Positions 1 through 11,430 are shown, counted from the first letter of the stretch. The stretch: 64,000 nucleotides of DNA from Cynocephalus volans (GCF_027409185.1 NC_084474.1:26813382-26877381), one strand, 5' to 3'. The notes: a model not told the origin generated them from the sequence alone. Made by a program: numbers and translations.

Positions 1-343
1 TGAAAATAGTATTAAACATTATTTCCGCCAACCTCAGAGTTATGAGATTATTATCCTGTAACGAAACAGAGAACAAAGTACTCAAAGGAATTCTTTAGAA
101 AGTAATTGCTTGACACATATAATTTATAATACTGAAGTATTCTCCTTGTTATAAAATTAAAATTTCTTATCAATGTATATACCTATTACTAATCCATGTG
201 AAATAAATTCAGGGCACCAATAATTTCAGCTAGTGCTTGCAATCGTGAAGAAGTAACTTATGTTTAAGTTGAGGACTAGAAAGAATTCAAACACAACCCT
301 GGTTATTTGGATAAATAACATAACATCTAAAGTTGAAGTTCTC

Positions 344-383
344 GGGCCGGCCCGTGGCTCACTCGGTAGAGTGCGGTGCTGAT
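344..383 (+). mobile_element. 40-nt tRNA-half insertion without A-tail
   Basis: A 40-base copy of the SINE/tRNA-Ile head (starts GGGCCGGCCCGTGGCTCAC, ends GCGGTGCTGAT) is flanked by the perfect 15-bp duplication AAAGTTGAAGTTCTC at 329-343 and 384-398. It ends inside what would be the anticodon loop and has no A-rich tail. Confidence 0.88.
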
Positions 384-769
384 AAAGTTGAAGTTCTCAT
401 TCTGAGTCCTAACCATTACTTATTTGGCAGGCCAATTAAGGTCTAGCAAATAAGAGAGCAGCTAAGTCTCTAGCACACATGGGGAAACAAAATATGACTG
501 AGAAAAAAAAGACTCACTAACAGTGGGATGATAGAAAAGTAGGGCTAGAGTTCTGGGCAGTGGGAGAGGGTTGTAATGCAGAAACACAAATACAATAAGG
601 AAGTGGAAAGAAAGTACTTTTTAAAGGCACAGAAAAGATAACGAATGGTATGATTCAAGTAAACAGAAAAGTCTCCACATGGCCACAATAGCCCTTTTCC
701 TTCATTCTGCTGTGAAGGAAACACCCCCATTCTGGAGAATGCAGATCAAGCCACCGTCACCGAACCCTC

Positions 770-1234
770 TGTATTAGTTTCCTATCCCTGCTATAACAAG
801 TTGCCACACACTTGGTGGCTTCAAACAACACAAATTGACTATCTTATAGTTCTGAAGGTTAGAAATCTAAAATTGGTTGTCAGGGCTGCATTCCTTCTGG
901 AGGCTCTGGGGAAGAACCCATGTCCTTGCTTTTCTAGCTCCCAGAGTCCACTTGCATTCTTTGGTTTACAGCCCCCTTCCTCAATCTTCAAAGCACATCA
1001 CTCCAACCTCTGCTTTAATCATCATATCTCCTCCTCTGACTCTGGCCCTCCTGCCTCCCTCTTTCCTTTGATTACAGTGGGCACACCCAGGTCACCTAAA
1101 ATAATCCCCCCATCTCAAGATCCTTAACTAACTTACATCTGCAAAGTCCCTTTTGCCATGTAAGGAAACATATTCATAAATTCTGGGAATTAGGACATGG
1201 CCATCTTTGGGGGGTTATTATCTTGCCTACCACA
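770..1234 (-). mobile_element. MaLR LTR (MLT1-like)
   Basis: Reads from TGTATTAGTTTCCTATCCC to TTGCCTACCACA, with CACTTGGTGGCTTCAAACAA, CTTCAAAGCAC and TTTGCCATGTAAGG, the reverse complement of an ERVL-MaLR LTR as remembered. Solo LTR; no internal region seen. Open frames across it are chance. Confidence 0.8.
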
Positions 1235-1363
1235 CCCTCCCAGGTGATTTTGAGCTATTTTTCAACTTCCCATTGGGGAAATTTGATGCTAACTATAAGG
1301 GTATTAAGATTCTAACTATCGTTAGTAAAAACTAAAATGAAAAACTTAGAAAATAATTCTCAC

Positions 1364-1496
1364 CAGTTCCCAATGAAACGAGGGTCATTCTGGTCAAGTT
1401 GAACAGGATTTCTCGGATCAACATAAAAACCAATCAGAAGTCCACCTAGTAAATATCCCACTGCAGGGCCAAGTGCTCCCATGACATACATGATGG
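1364..1496 (-). CDS. SLCO5A1: SLCO5A1 second coding exon
   Basis: A 133-base exon too short for an ORF list. The minus-strand translation reads (A)[18 protein letters not shown] and ends PRFIGN(W), recognised as the OATP5A1 segment directly after the first coding exon. The acceptor is a pyrimidine tract ending TTCTCAG at 1497-1503. The donor is CTG followed by GTGAGA at 1363. The single G left by the upstream exon joins CC here to give GCC (Ala), and 133 bases restore phase, leaving TG of a Trp codon for the next exon. The segment covers a transmembrane helix ([10 protein letters not shown] to LLIGFYV) and the start of the next loop ([13 protein letters not shown]). Frame is intact. The remaining exons lie beyond position 1. 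Confidence 0.96.
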
Positions 1497-1605
1497 CTGA
1501 GAAGACAAAAGGGGAAATGTGAAATACAGCAACAGTTCATTTAAGTGTTAGTAGTTCTCTCATTTCACCGTCACACCATAGATCTTCCACAGTTAAATTT
1601 GTGTC

Positions 1606-2016
1606 TGTATTAGTTGCTTTACTGTTGCAGATAACAGAATGCCTGAAACAGGGTAATTTATAAAGAAATGAAATTTATTTCTTACAGTTTTGGAGGCTGG
1701 AAAGTCCAGGGTCAAGGGAGCACATCTGTTGAGGACCTTCTAGGTGGGGAGTCTCTACAGAGTCCCATGGTGACCCAGGGTGTCACATCACAAGGAGGGT
1801 GAAGAGTGATTTTATGTGCTCACTTGCTCTCCTTAAAAAGCCACCAGTCCACAACCATGATATTGACCCATTAGTCCATGAATGGATACATCCATTCATT
1901 AGAGCATAGTTCTCTTGATCCAATCACATCTTAAAGGCCCCAGCTTTCAACACTGCCACACTGGGAATCAAGCTCCCACATGAACTGTGGAGGAGACAAA
2001 AATTCAGATCATAGCA
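1606..2016 (-). mobile_element. MaLR LTR (MST-like)
   Basis: From TGTATTAGTTGCTTTACTG through GGGTAATTTATAAAGAAATG and AGTCCATGAATGG to CAGATCATAGCA. Same family as 13504-13913 and 52765-53186. It sits about 110 bases upstream of an SLCO5A1 exon in gene orientation. Confidence 0.8.
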
Positions 2017-2084
2017 GTGTCTATGTTGACATTTGGGTTTCAAACCTTGCCATTTTTTTTTAACTGTTACTAGTTGTCCCCTTA

Positions 2085-2205
2085 GAGCATCAAAATCATC
2101 TGGAGAGCTTTTTGGTTGCTTTTGTTTTGTTTTTTAATGTAAGTATTCAGAACCCACCCCAGAACCACTAAATTCACATTTCTGAACGTAGAGACCCAGG
2201 CTAGT
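2085..2205. mobile_element. MER5-like hAT fragment
   Basis: AGCATCAAAATCATCTGGAG, AACCCACCCCAGAACCACT and CCCAGGCTAGTGAA resemble a decayed MER5/MER20-type element. Confidence 0.5.
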
Positions 2206-2985
2206 GAATGAGGCAGTCACTGAATAACCTAGAGAAAGTAAAAGAAGTTGCAGGTAAGAAGAAAAAAAAAAAAATAGGTGTCACTTGTCATAGCTGGAAG
2301 ATTCTAGCAGGACGAGCAAACTCAAGGCCAGATTTTGCCACAAGGCTGGATTCAGTTCAATTGTCAAAGCTGTTTAAGTGCTCTCAAATTACTAATATTT
2401 TCAAAACACCACTTTAGAATCAAATAAGATTTGGCAATGCATTTGGTTTATTGCTGACTGAGGAATCTCACTTAAACATGAATAAATCTCCCTAAATGAC
2501 ATGAGTCATAAGGTCCAAATGGAAAGCACAACCACGGATGGACCAGAAAATAATTTTTTTAAAACACATGTTCAAGGGGGGCAGGGATATGTGTCTCACC
2601 ATCAGTGGATCAGAAAGAATGTCTTTTTATCCAAAAAATTTTGCCATCAAAATATTCTTATAGCAAACAACCACAAATTCATTAGCATTCCTTAATCTTT
2701 GTTATTTTTCTATTTTCACTTCTGCAATTTAAAATTCAAAAATAAATAATATTTTGCCAATTTTAAATTTTTTAAATAGGATATAAAATTCCTTGGGAGA
2801 CAGAGAAAAATCTAGCCACATTTCAAACCCATTTTTTCTGCACTCAAACTCAGTTATTTGGGGCAAATCAATAAACATTTTTCAGGCACTGCTGTGCACA
2901 AGGCATAACAACAAACCCAGGTGTTAAGTGCATCTCATTTCTATCACCATCAACATTTTTAACCACTGAATAAATAAAGAAGTTT
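2206..2985. other. Intron DNA, nothing recognised
   Basis: AT-rich. Short open frames without similarity. Confidence 0.6.
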
Positions 2986-3000
2986 TGCCATGTCCTTTTT

Positions 3001-3182
3001 GTGTGTGTGTGTGTGTGACCGGTAAGGGGATCATAACCCTCGGCTTGGTGTCCCTGGCACTGCGCTCAGCCAGTGAGCGCACCAGCCATCCCTATATAGG
3101 ATCCGAACCCGCGGCCTCAGCACTCCCAGCGCCACCGTGCTCCCAGCGCTGCACTCTCCCGAGTGAGCCACGGGGCCAGCCC
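3001..3182 (-). mobile_element. Dimeric tRNA-Ile-derived SINE (CYN-like)
   Basis: On the minus strand two tRNA-like units follow each other (GGCCCCGTGGCTCACTCGG, then a unit with GCTGAGCGCAGTG). The tail is a (CA)n run instead of pure A. The perfect 14-bp duplication TGCCATGTCCTTTT lies at 2986-2999 and 3183-3196. Confidence 0.9.
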
Positions 3183-3196
3183 TGCCATGTCCTTTT

Positions 3197-4600
3197 AATA
3201 TTACTTTATTTACCAGAAAGCAAATTGGAATAATCAGAATGACTTCACCTTTATCATCCACACCTAAATGGATTTGGAATAATCTTGTACCTCCTGTTAC
3301 TTATAACTACAGACAGCAAGACAGTAATTTAACACCTGTTCTCACTTTTCACAGTATTTCGAAAGAGAAAACACAGTGTTTATTTTACAGAATCATCTGC
3401 TTGTAACAATAAGACATTAGGTTCTCCGACTTCTCCATCTGTGTTTGGAAATGGAGAACGGAGACACGGTTGCAAGTAATTGTACTCTTTTGGAAGCATG
3501 CTTTTCATAAACAAATTAGAATTTTGATAAAGATCTTGTTAATTTCTTTGTTTATAGCCTAGACTGTAACACAAGAATAGAAAGTATTTTCTCAGTTACA
3601 GGTATTTGCATTTGTATATGGAGATAAAATTTACGTTTACACCTCCAGGCAAACCGGCACCATTTACAACTTCAAACTGTAATGAGGCCAAAATGTGACA
3701 TGAATCACCCTCCCAAAATAGTTCTTCTGGCATGAAAGAGACTGTCTTACAAACACAGACAGGGAAAGGCTACTTCCGACGTAGTGTTTATGCCCAGGGC
3801 CCTCCAAGCGCAGCATCTCGGAGTGCCAGGCAGGGTTGTGCAGCATGTGTACTGGCAAGCCCATGCCATTACCCAGTGAATGGAAAAGCAATTAACTAAC
3901 ATTCACCAAAACATCTTAACTACTTTATGAAATATAGATAAAGCTTTTTAAAATTCAGCCATGTAATCAGAAACATTTATTTTTGTTATACAGCAAGCAC
4001 TTTAAGTCCCACGAAATCACTCTCATATACTCTCACACACACACACGCATGCATGTGCGCATACACATATATATATCCAACTCTTGACCTGGTCCCATTT
4101 AGTAAATAAATCATCCTCCAGGAGTAAGTTAAACCTTTCAGACAGTAACTGATTACCCAATGGCACTCATTCAGAGCTTGCAAGAGGAGCAAATTGTTGA
4201 AGCAAACTCACACCACTTAGTACCCCAGCCCAAAACTCCCAATCGCTCGCCATTGACTAAAGAAAAGGTCTAAACTGCTCTACCTGGAGTTCAAGGGAGG
4301 ACAAACCGGCCTCCTGCACCCTTTTGAAGACTGTATTCAGGGCCCCAGGCAAATGGACTAGAACAGGCCTGGCACAGAGCCATCCTCTTCCCTGCTGACC
4401 TGAGCACACCCTGGGCCCTTCTACCTACTGAGTCCTATCTATTCTTCAAAGCCAACCAAGTTCAGCCTTGACTGCGCTCCCCTGAGTGTCTCTCTGTCCT
4501 CAGAATCCCCGCAGACTATATGCTGTCATTCCAGTGGCCTCCACACTTCATCTGCATCCCTATAAATAAAAGGTGTTAAGCACTTATCCCAAATGGACAT
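3197..4600. other. Intron DNA, mostly unclassified
   Basis: Contains a small CA/TA tract (about 4033-4076). Positions 4200-4560 are GC-richer and phrased like an old LINE (CTATTCTTCAAAGCCAACCA), but I cannot assign a family. Confidence 0.4.
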
Positions 4601-4625
4601 GCTTTTCTGAATAAATAATGCATAG

Positions 4626-4713
4626 GTACAAGGGTACTTCAAAAGGTTCATGGAAAGATTTGCATTATCTTTTAATACTATTTTTCCACCAACTTTTTGA
4701 AGTACCTTTGTAC
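4626..4713. mobile_element. Mariner-type MITE forming a hairpin
   Basis: Terminal inverted repeats GTACAAGGGTACTTCAAAAG and (3' end reversed) GTACAAAGGTACTTCAAAAA extend for about 30 bases each around a short centre, with TA dinucleotides close by. Nonautonomous DNA element; exact family not named. Confidence 0.75.
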
Positions 4714-4759
4714 TATTAGTCTCTCTCACACAGCTCCTACCTAAGCATCAGTGAATCCT

Positions 4760-5530
4760 GCTGGTTCTACCATCAAATCATATCCCACGTCAGCACCTTC
4801 TCCTCACCTGTCCTGCTCACACGCTGCTCCAGGTACCATCGGTGCCCTCCTGGAAAACTGCTTTGGGCCTTCCAGCTGGTATCCCTGCTTCTGCCTTTTC
4901 TTCCCTACCATGTATTTCCAACACAGCAGCCTTAATGAGCCTCTAGAAGCATGAGCCAGATCCGGCCACTTCTTTGCTCACACCGTCCGGTGGCTTCCCA
5001 GCTCACTCAGTAGAAGCTTAAGTACTTGTATGGTTACAAGGACCTGCGCACACTTCTGCACACACACGCCACCGCCACCATCTCTCTGCTTCGTCTCCTG
5101 TCACTCTCCTTGTTCGCTGGGCTCCAGTCTTACTGACCCCCTTGCTCTTCTTCAACCTCCCAGGCACGTCCCACCTTACAGTCTTCGAGCTTGCTTGGTT
5201 TGCATGTGCATGTGCGTGCGTGCGTGCGTGCGTGCGTGCGTGTGTGTGTGTGTGTGGAATGCTTTTCACCATGTGGTGCATTCCCTTACCTCCTCCAGGT
5301 AGTGACTCAAAGAGTTTCCCCCTCACGTGGTGTGGATATCCTATCTAAAAACTGAAAATTCTTTCTCCAATTCTTCCCACCCCTTTCCCTGCTTTATTTT
5401 TCTCCTCACCATATACTGTCCCCTAACACACTACATATTTCCTGGTTTATCTTATTTATTATCTGTCCTCCCACCCAGCACATAAGGTCCCTGAGAGCAG
5501 GGGTTCTTGTCAGTGCCCAGATAGCATAGG
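4760..5530 (+). mobile_element. L2 fragment
   Basis: GTATCCCTGCTTCTGCC, CAACACAGCAGCCTTAATG, AGATCCGGCCACTTC, TGGCTTCCCAGCTCACT, and the 3' phrase AAGGTCCCTGAGAGCAGGGG. A TGCG/TG microsatellite lies inside (5211-5255). Confidence 0.8.
5211..5255. repeat. (TGCG)n/(TG)n microsatellite
   Basis: TGCG units pass into TG units inside an L2 copy. Confidence 0.95.
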
Positions 5531-6017
5531 AGGCACGTGACCCCATCTACTGCCCTCACTCATTACTCCGATCACGACCGTTAAGGCAGTGATGAAAGTC
5601 CTCCTTTGTGTGTACATCATCTCTTGAGACCTTAGCTAATGACAGCAGAGATGTCAATCCATATTTCATATAATGAACTTGATAATTTCCTGCTTCATGG
5701 CTGTGTCTCATAGGATCTAATTATACCATCATCGGTATTCTCATGGTGAAGAGCTTGCACTGGAAGTTTGGGCTATTCAGCGAAGTGTTAATACAAGTAT
5801 AAACATAAATTCCAGTCTTTTCTTCTGGTACTCCAGTGGGTTTGTCTTATATACCCCCTGGGGTATGCACAATCCCCTTTGAGAGAACACTGGACCATTT
5901 CATTCATTTGAGATTAAATATGCCCTGCTTTTTACTTTTACTTATCTCTTCAAATTTCTAGATCTTATCTTTTCAAGCAGCTCTTCATCCTTGACAGCAG
6001 GAGCCACATCTTATATA

Positions 6018-6290
6018 GTTCTATGTAGTGGTTAAAGCACAAACTCCAAAATCATGTGTTCAAATCTCAGCTCCAATTCTTACTAATCGTGTAGCCTTTA
6101 GCAAGTTGCTTAACCTCCCTGAGCCTCAGTTTTCTCATCTGTATAGTTGAGATGGTAAAAGTACTTACTCATGGGGTTGTCATAGGCATTAAATAAGTTA
6201 ATACTCATAAAAGCACACAGAACACCTGGCACATGGTATGTATAAGAATAAGGGCTATATAAGAATAAGCTGTCTGGTTGTTATCATTTA
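6018..6290 (+). mobile_element. MIR
   Basis: GTAGTGGTTAAAGCACAAAC, TGTGTTCAAATCTCAGCTCC, TTAACCTCCCTGAGCCTCAG, GGCATTAAATAAGTTAATAC: near-complete MIR. Confidence 0.9.
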
Positions 6291-6517
6291 CATTACCTAA
6301 TGCACACTGTTTAGTATTTGGGCATGGGATGCATTCAATAAAGGTTTATGGATTGATTATACATTATGATCAAAAGAATGACCTTGTCTCTTATTTCCTA
6401 TCCTATGCCTCTCGTTCCTCCTTTGTATGAATCTGCTTCCTCCCAATTTCAGCAAGACCTGCATGTTACACATCAAAGGAATGCCCATCACTGGCTCATA
6501 GTCACAGACTTGGCTAC

Positions 6518-6890
6518 TGTATTTGTCTATTCTGGCTGCCACAGACCAAATGGCTTACACAATAGACATTTATTTCCTCACAATTCTGGAGGCTGGAGTC
6601 TAAGATCAAGCTGCCATCGGGGTTGGTTTCTGATGAGGCCCCCCTTCCTGGCTTGCAGATGGTCATCTTCTCGCTGTGCCTTCACATGGCCTCTTCTCTG
6701 CATGCTCAGGGAGAGGAAGAGAGCTCTGGAGTCTTTTCCTCTTATATGAGCAAGAGTCCTATCAGATCAGGGCCCCACCCTCATGGCCTCATTTCACCTT
6801 AATTACCTCCCTAAAGGCCTTATCTCCAATGCAGTCACATTGCAGTTTACAGCTTCAACATATGAATTCTGGCAGTCACAATTCAGTCCT
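6518..6890 (-). mobile_element. MaLR-type LTR
   Basis: TGTATTTGTCTATTCTGGC, GGAGGCTGGAGTCTAAGATC, TTCAACATATGAATTCTGG and a terminal CACAATTCAGTCC match MaLR LTRs in reverse orientation. Confidence 0.7.
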
Positions 6891-7027
6891 CCTAGAGCCA
6901 TCTCTTCACTCCCTTCTCTTGCTCTCACTTCACTGTTCATCCAACGTTTCTGTCCTCACCTTGACCCCAGCTTGTCTCCTTTAGCCTGGAACATCATTTC
7001 TCTCCTGACTATGCTTCCATAGATTCG

Positions 7028-7460
7028 GATCTTACATTTAAGTTTTTAACTCATTTTGAGTTGATTTTTTAAGTGGTAAGAGATAGGGTCTAGTTTCATT
7101 CTTCTTCATACAACCATTCAGTTTTCCCAGCACCATTTATTGAAGACCATGTCCTTTCCCCAATGTGTGTTTTTGGTGCCTTTGTTGAAGACCAGTTGGC
7201 TGTAAGTTCATGGGTTTCTTTCTATTCTGTTCTGTTTAGTTCCATTGGTCTATGTGTCTGTTTTTATGCCAGTATCATGCTGTTTTGGTTACTATTGCTT
7301 TGTAGGATACTTTTAAGTAGGGTAGGGTGATGCCTCCAGCTTTATTCTTTTTGTTCAAGATTGCTTTGACTATTTGGGATCTTTTGTGGTTTCACATGAA
7401 TTTTAGGACTGTTTTTCTGTTTCTGAGAAGAATGTTACTGGTATTTTGATAGGGGTTGCT
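7028..7460 (-). mobile_element. L1 fragment (ORF2 3' region), antisense
   Basis: CTCATTTTGAGTTGATTTTT, CAGCACCATTTATTGAAGAC, CCATTGGTCTATGTGTCTG and CCAGTATCATGCTGTTTTGG are the standard antisense L1 ORF2 phrases. Confidence 0.9.
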
Positions 7461-7929
7461 TCCATCTTATTTGCCCAGTCAGTACATTGATATCTTCTGA
7501 TAACATCCCTTCAGGCTTGACACAGTCCTCAGAGTCCCTGCTTTCTAGCTGCTGCTGCTACTGCAGGTCACTGCCTATTCCTTTTTTTCAGAACATCCTT
7601 TTCATCACTTGGCCTACAGCTAGCTCCATGGCCCACATGAGCTATGTTCCCAGTCCTGCAAAGCCCAGCTGCGCAATGGGGCCTCCCCTGCCCCACACAG
7701 ACCTCAGGAATGCCCATCCGCAGGCCTCACATCAAGGGTTATCTGCACCGCCCACTGAAACATGCTGTGTGTTTTTGCCAAACACCATTCATCACCTTTT
7801 TTCTCTTCCCAGCTAGGTTAGACACATCTTGAGAGCTGGCAACATGAACTACACTTTTCTGAATCTGCCCCAGAACCTAAAACACAGAACCACTGACACA
7901 GGAAGTGCTGAAGTCATATACTGCAGGGA

Positions 7930-8078
7930 ATCAGAGCAAAGACCCTGGGATCAAAACACCCCAGGTGGGACCCCAGCCCCAGCCCTGGGCAGTGGCAGAA
8001 GTCACTTATCCTCCCTGAGCCCTAATAAGATTAACTGCTCAGCATATAATAAACATTGAAGAAATATTAAGCTGTATT
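7930..8078 (+). mobile_element. MIR, decayed
   Basis: CACTTATCCTCCCTGAGCCC after an AGAGCAAAGACCCTGGGATC head. Internal deletions. Confidence 0.55.
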
Positions 8079-8474
8079 TTCATGTTGAGTAATTATCTAT
8101 TAATTATCTAATAGATATTATGAAATATTAATTTTGTGTAGATCAAATACATACATTATTTAACAGAAGACATTTTTAACATCTTAATAAATTATCCTTT
8201 CTGGAGTCACTGTTTTTGATCTAGAAGTCAGTTTTTAGGATAGGCTGGGCAGATGGGAGTGGGGAAATAGAATTTCAATACCTTTCTTTCTTTCTTCATG
8301 GAAGAACCAGTATAGACAATCTTTCTGAAGCTGAGCATGTGCCTATATCTGTTGCTATTATTCTTTTTAAATAAACTTTAGGGTTTCTTCTAATGAACAC
8401 AAAATATAGCATAGATTTATGTAGGGAAAACTCCAAAAACCACAAAAAATAGTTTTTTAAAACTATCGTTCACA

Positions 8475-8690
8475 GGACATCAGCAAAAGCGCCCAACTCT
8501 GGGCCAGTCTCCAGGGCGGAGGTCTAAGGAGAGAGCCAGGAAGAGGCGCTGCTGCCACTACCACCTCCTGCCGGCGCCTGTCCCTCCCAGGACCAGTGAG
8601 GCCAGGGCCACTGCGGAGGCCAGGAGGAGGTGGGGGGGAGCCCCAGCTGAGCACTCTTCTGGCCACCCAGGGCCACCCCCCTGAAAAAAG
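8475..8690. other. GC-rich block before the ZCRB1 retrocopy
   Basis: Markedly GC-rich against AT-rich surroundings and abutting the pseudogene start codon. It may be the 5' UTR of the retrotransposed mRNA or a separate older insertion. Short open frames here have no recognisable product. Confidence 0.4.
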
Positions 8691-9375
8691 ATGAGTGGGG
8701 GATTGGCTCCAACTGAGAGCTCAGGATATTTTCTATGTATGGCAAAGTTCTAAAGGTGACTATAACGAAAGATAAAAAGATACCACGAAGAGTAAAGGGG
8801 ATACATTTATTTCACTGTCAGATAAAGACTCTGCACATAACTGCACCAGGTCCATAAGCAACAAAGACTTACATGGCAGAGCGATAAAAGCAAGCGTGAC
8901 TATTGACAGTGCAAGAGCAGCCGAGTTCATCCGAAGGCAAAACTACTTTGACAAATGCAAGGGCTGGCTGGTCAGCTCACTTGGGAGAGTGTGGTGCTGG
9001 TAACACCAAGGTCAAGGGTCCGGCCAGCCACCAAAAAAAAAGATAAATCTAAGTGTCATGAACGTGGGGAAATTGAACATTTAAGTTATGCTGGTTCTAA
9101 AAATATGCTTGGAGAACGTGAACCTTCAAAGAAGAAATTTAAAAAGAAAGAAAATTCCTGAACCAGAAGAAATTGAGGAAGTAGAAGAAAGAGGCTGAAG
9201 GGAGGATCCTGCTCTTGAGCCTCTGTCAGGCCGGAGCATCCCAGCAAGCCAGACGTGGAGAAGATCAAAACAACCCAAACCCAGTTCAGGGCATCCCTCA
9301 ACAGCAGATGCTTCAAGATGCCCAAGATTAAGAAAAGCACATATTTTAGTGATGAGGAAAAACTTACTGATTAAA
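8691..9375 (+). pseudogene. ZCRB1P: Processed pseudogene of ZCRB1 (zinc finger CCHC and RNA-binding motif 1)
   Basis: ZCRB1 is a spliceosomal (U11/U12) RNA-binding protein. The translation starts MSGGLAP, then jumps by a deletion to the middle of the RRM (YGKV.KVTI.KDK), continues [15 protein letters not shown], and after a SINE insertion (8961-9041) resumes [20 protein letters not shown] and ends near KKSTYFSDEE. There are no introns, several frameshifts and stops, and zinc-knuckle cysteines are partly lost. This is a dead retrocopy. The 3' UTR probably continues past 9375. The symbol is descriptive only. Confidence 0.88.
8961..9041 (+). mobile_element. tRNA-Ile-derived SINE monomer inside the ZCRB1 retrocopy
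   Basis: Starts GGGCTGGCTGGTCAGCTCAC, has GTGGTGCTGGTAACACCAAGG and ends in A(9). Flanks GACAAATGCAAG and GATAAATCTAAG look like a decayed target duplication (9 of 12). It interrupts the zinc-knuckle codons of the pseudogene, so it is the younger insertion. Confidence 0.85.
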
Positions 9376-11239
9376 ATTACATTTATTATGTAGATATCAA
9401 AAATAAAATATCTTGGATTATGAAGTTCAGTTGGGGACTAAAGATACTTTTAAAATTTGAGCATAAGAATCCTTAATACCAACCAAATTACTATAAAATA
9501 GTTCAGAGGAAATTAAAAAGTAATTTTAAAGTATCATGTTTCCATCTTACCTTAGCACCTTACTAAAAATCAGGATTTGCTAGTAATTATTAATCTTGAA
9601 AAGAGCTTATTTTAATAAAAATAAGAAAACTTTATGCTATCATGTTGTCATCCCAAGAAAGAAAATAAATATTAAAAAGACTTATTTGAGAAATTCATTA
9701 TAAAATCTTTATTCACGTCTGATTGGTTTCCATGAGGACTTTTGAAATAAATTTAATCTTTAAAACAAAAACTTCCTAAAGACTGAAAAGATGAATGATT
9801 TATTGTGATAATAATGTTGATAAACCTTTGAAGAAAATTTTCTTTAAAAAACACCCATAAGTCCTACCGCCCAGATAATAATATTAAATAAATATTTTGT
9901 ACTATTCATATATTCATCTATTGAATAAATTTTTTAAATTGTTGGAATGATACAGTAATTATTGTTCTATAATTATGTTTTTTGTGTAAATATCTTCAAA
10001 CTTTTCCTGTGTCAACAAATATTCTTCTATTTTATCTTTTTAAAACATATTTCATAGCAGTTTGAATTTTAAAAATTAACTTTCAAGTTTTTTCTTTTAA
10101 ATGATTTGTCAGTGTCTATCTCTCATATCTTAAGTAAGTTTACGGACTTATAAACAGGCAAAAAAAATTTTTATTTGTATAAATTCTCTTATTTTAAAAC
10201 TTTAAACCTCTGTTCTATTCCTAAATTTGCCTTATTTTTAGTGGTGAGTGGTTTCTCTTTCCTTTTTTATCCTTCTTACATTATCTTTTTCTAACAGTCT
10301 TTATCTTCCTGTGCTCCTACGGTTTTGTTTACGTTGCAATCAGTTTTGTTGACAGCTAATGTGAAGCTGGGTGCGGCGTCACACCACAGCCAGGCTTCTC
10401 CTGCGCAGTCTCTGCAGTCGTGACACCAGCTGCCCCTTGTGGCTCTTCTAGCAGATTAGGATGGTAGCCTGAGACAGTCAGGGTTAATTCTCCCCAGGAC
10501 TCAAGTCTCACTTTGCACATGGCACATTTGATTAGCTGGAACCTATGATTGCTGTCTCTCACATTATCCAGTGATAAGGAAATGCGAGTTCTAAGTCCAA
10601 GGTCTCTGATGAATAACCGTCAACTCCAAGACAAGACAAACCCACAGCCAGAAAGCTCTTCATGCAGCTCTGGGTTGACCTTCCCAAAAGCTACTCAAGA
10701 AAGGAGGCGTAATAGCACCCCTTTAGGCTCCCCTGCATCTACTTCAGCCCTTGTCAAGGCTGCTAACTCCATGCCTGGCGGAATTTAAGATGCTTCTCCT
10801 CCTCATCACGAAAGCCCAGTCAGGCTGCATCAAGGATTATCTCAAACAAGGTTGTTCCATGGGGTCAGCTGCAACCCTGGGGAACAGCTCTCTGAACTCT
10901 ACAGTCTATGTTGGATAACTCACTGTGCCTAGAAACCTCTGCCCCCAAATCACAAGAAATTATTCCAGAATGCCTAGCAGTGGCCAGCCAGCCAGCCACG
11001 GGCCTTGCCGGACCTGCAAAGATCCTAGTGTCATTCAGGGCTACATAATCACCTCCTTGCTGGATACTCTAAAAGGTTGAGTAGGACCCCACACTGTGAA
11101 GTCAGAGGTCACTCCCCCCATCCATGCACTCAGTGACACCAGGCACTGAGATGAGAATGGGACATTGCAAAGGGGAGTAAAATTATTACACAATCCTCCA
11201 GGAGAGAAACATGTAAAACCAACTATGATTCAAGGCTCA
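9376..11239. other. Intron DNA, nothing assigned
   Basis: 9376-10330 is very AT-rich and may include the pseudogene's 3' UTR at its start. 10350-11100 is GC-richer with no recognised family or frame. Confidence 0.5.
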
Positions 11240-11430
11240 GTGAATAGATAGAACACCAACAATATGCTGTGGACCATGGGAGAGGAATGATGTGTTGCAA
11301 TTAGTTGGGGAGGGAGGACAGAGAAGGCTTTATGGAGGAAAGGGCACTAGAGGCTGAGTGGTCCACACGGGCAAAGGCACACAAGTGTGGAAGCACATGG
11401 TGTGTTCAGGGGATTGCAAGTGACCATGCA
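11240..11430 (-). mobile_element. L2 fragment, antisense
   Basis: GAGAAGGCTTTATGGAGGAA and ACGGGCAAAGGCACACAAG fit antisense L2. Decayed. Confidence 0.5.

Larger units (their letters stand above)
1..1363 (-). other. SLCO5A1: Start of the next SLCO5A1 intron
   Basis: Begins with GTGAGAATT on the minus strand at 1363 and continues off the left edge. It holds a 40-nt tRNA-derived insertion (344-383) and a MaLR LTR (770-1234). Positions 1-328 and 399-769 are AT-rich and show nothing recognisable. Confidence 0.9.

Noticed and set aside
801..1127. 108-codon plus-strand frame
   Set aside because: Lies wholly within an antisense MaLR LTR.
10985..11015. SINE head at CCAGCCAGCCAGCCACGGGCC
   Set aside because: Only a short phrase resembles the antisense SINE start; no A/B box spacing, tail or duplication could be found.
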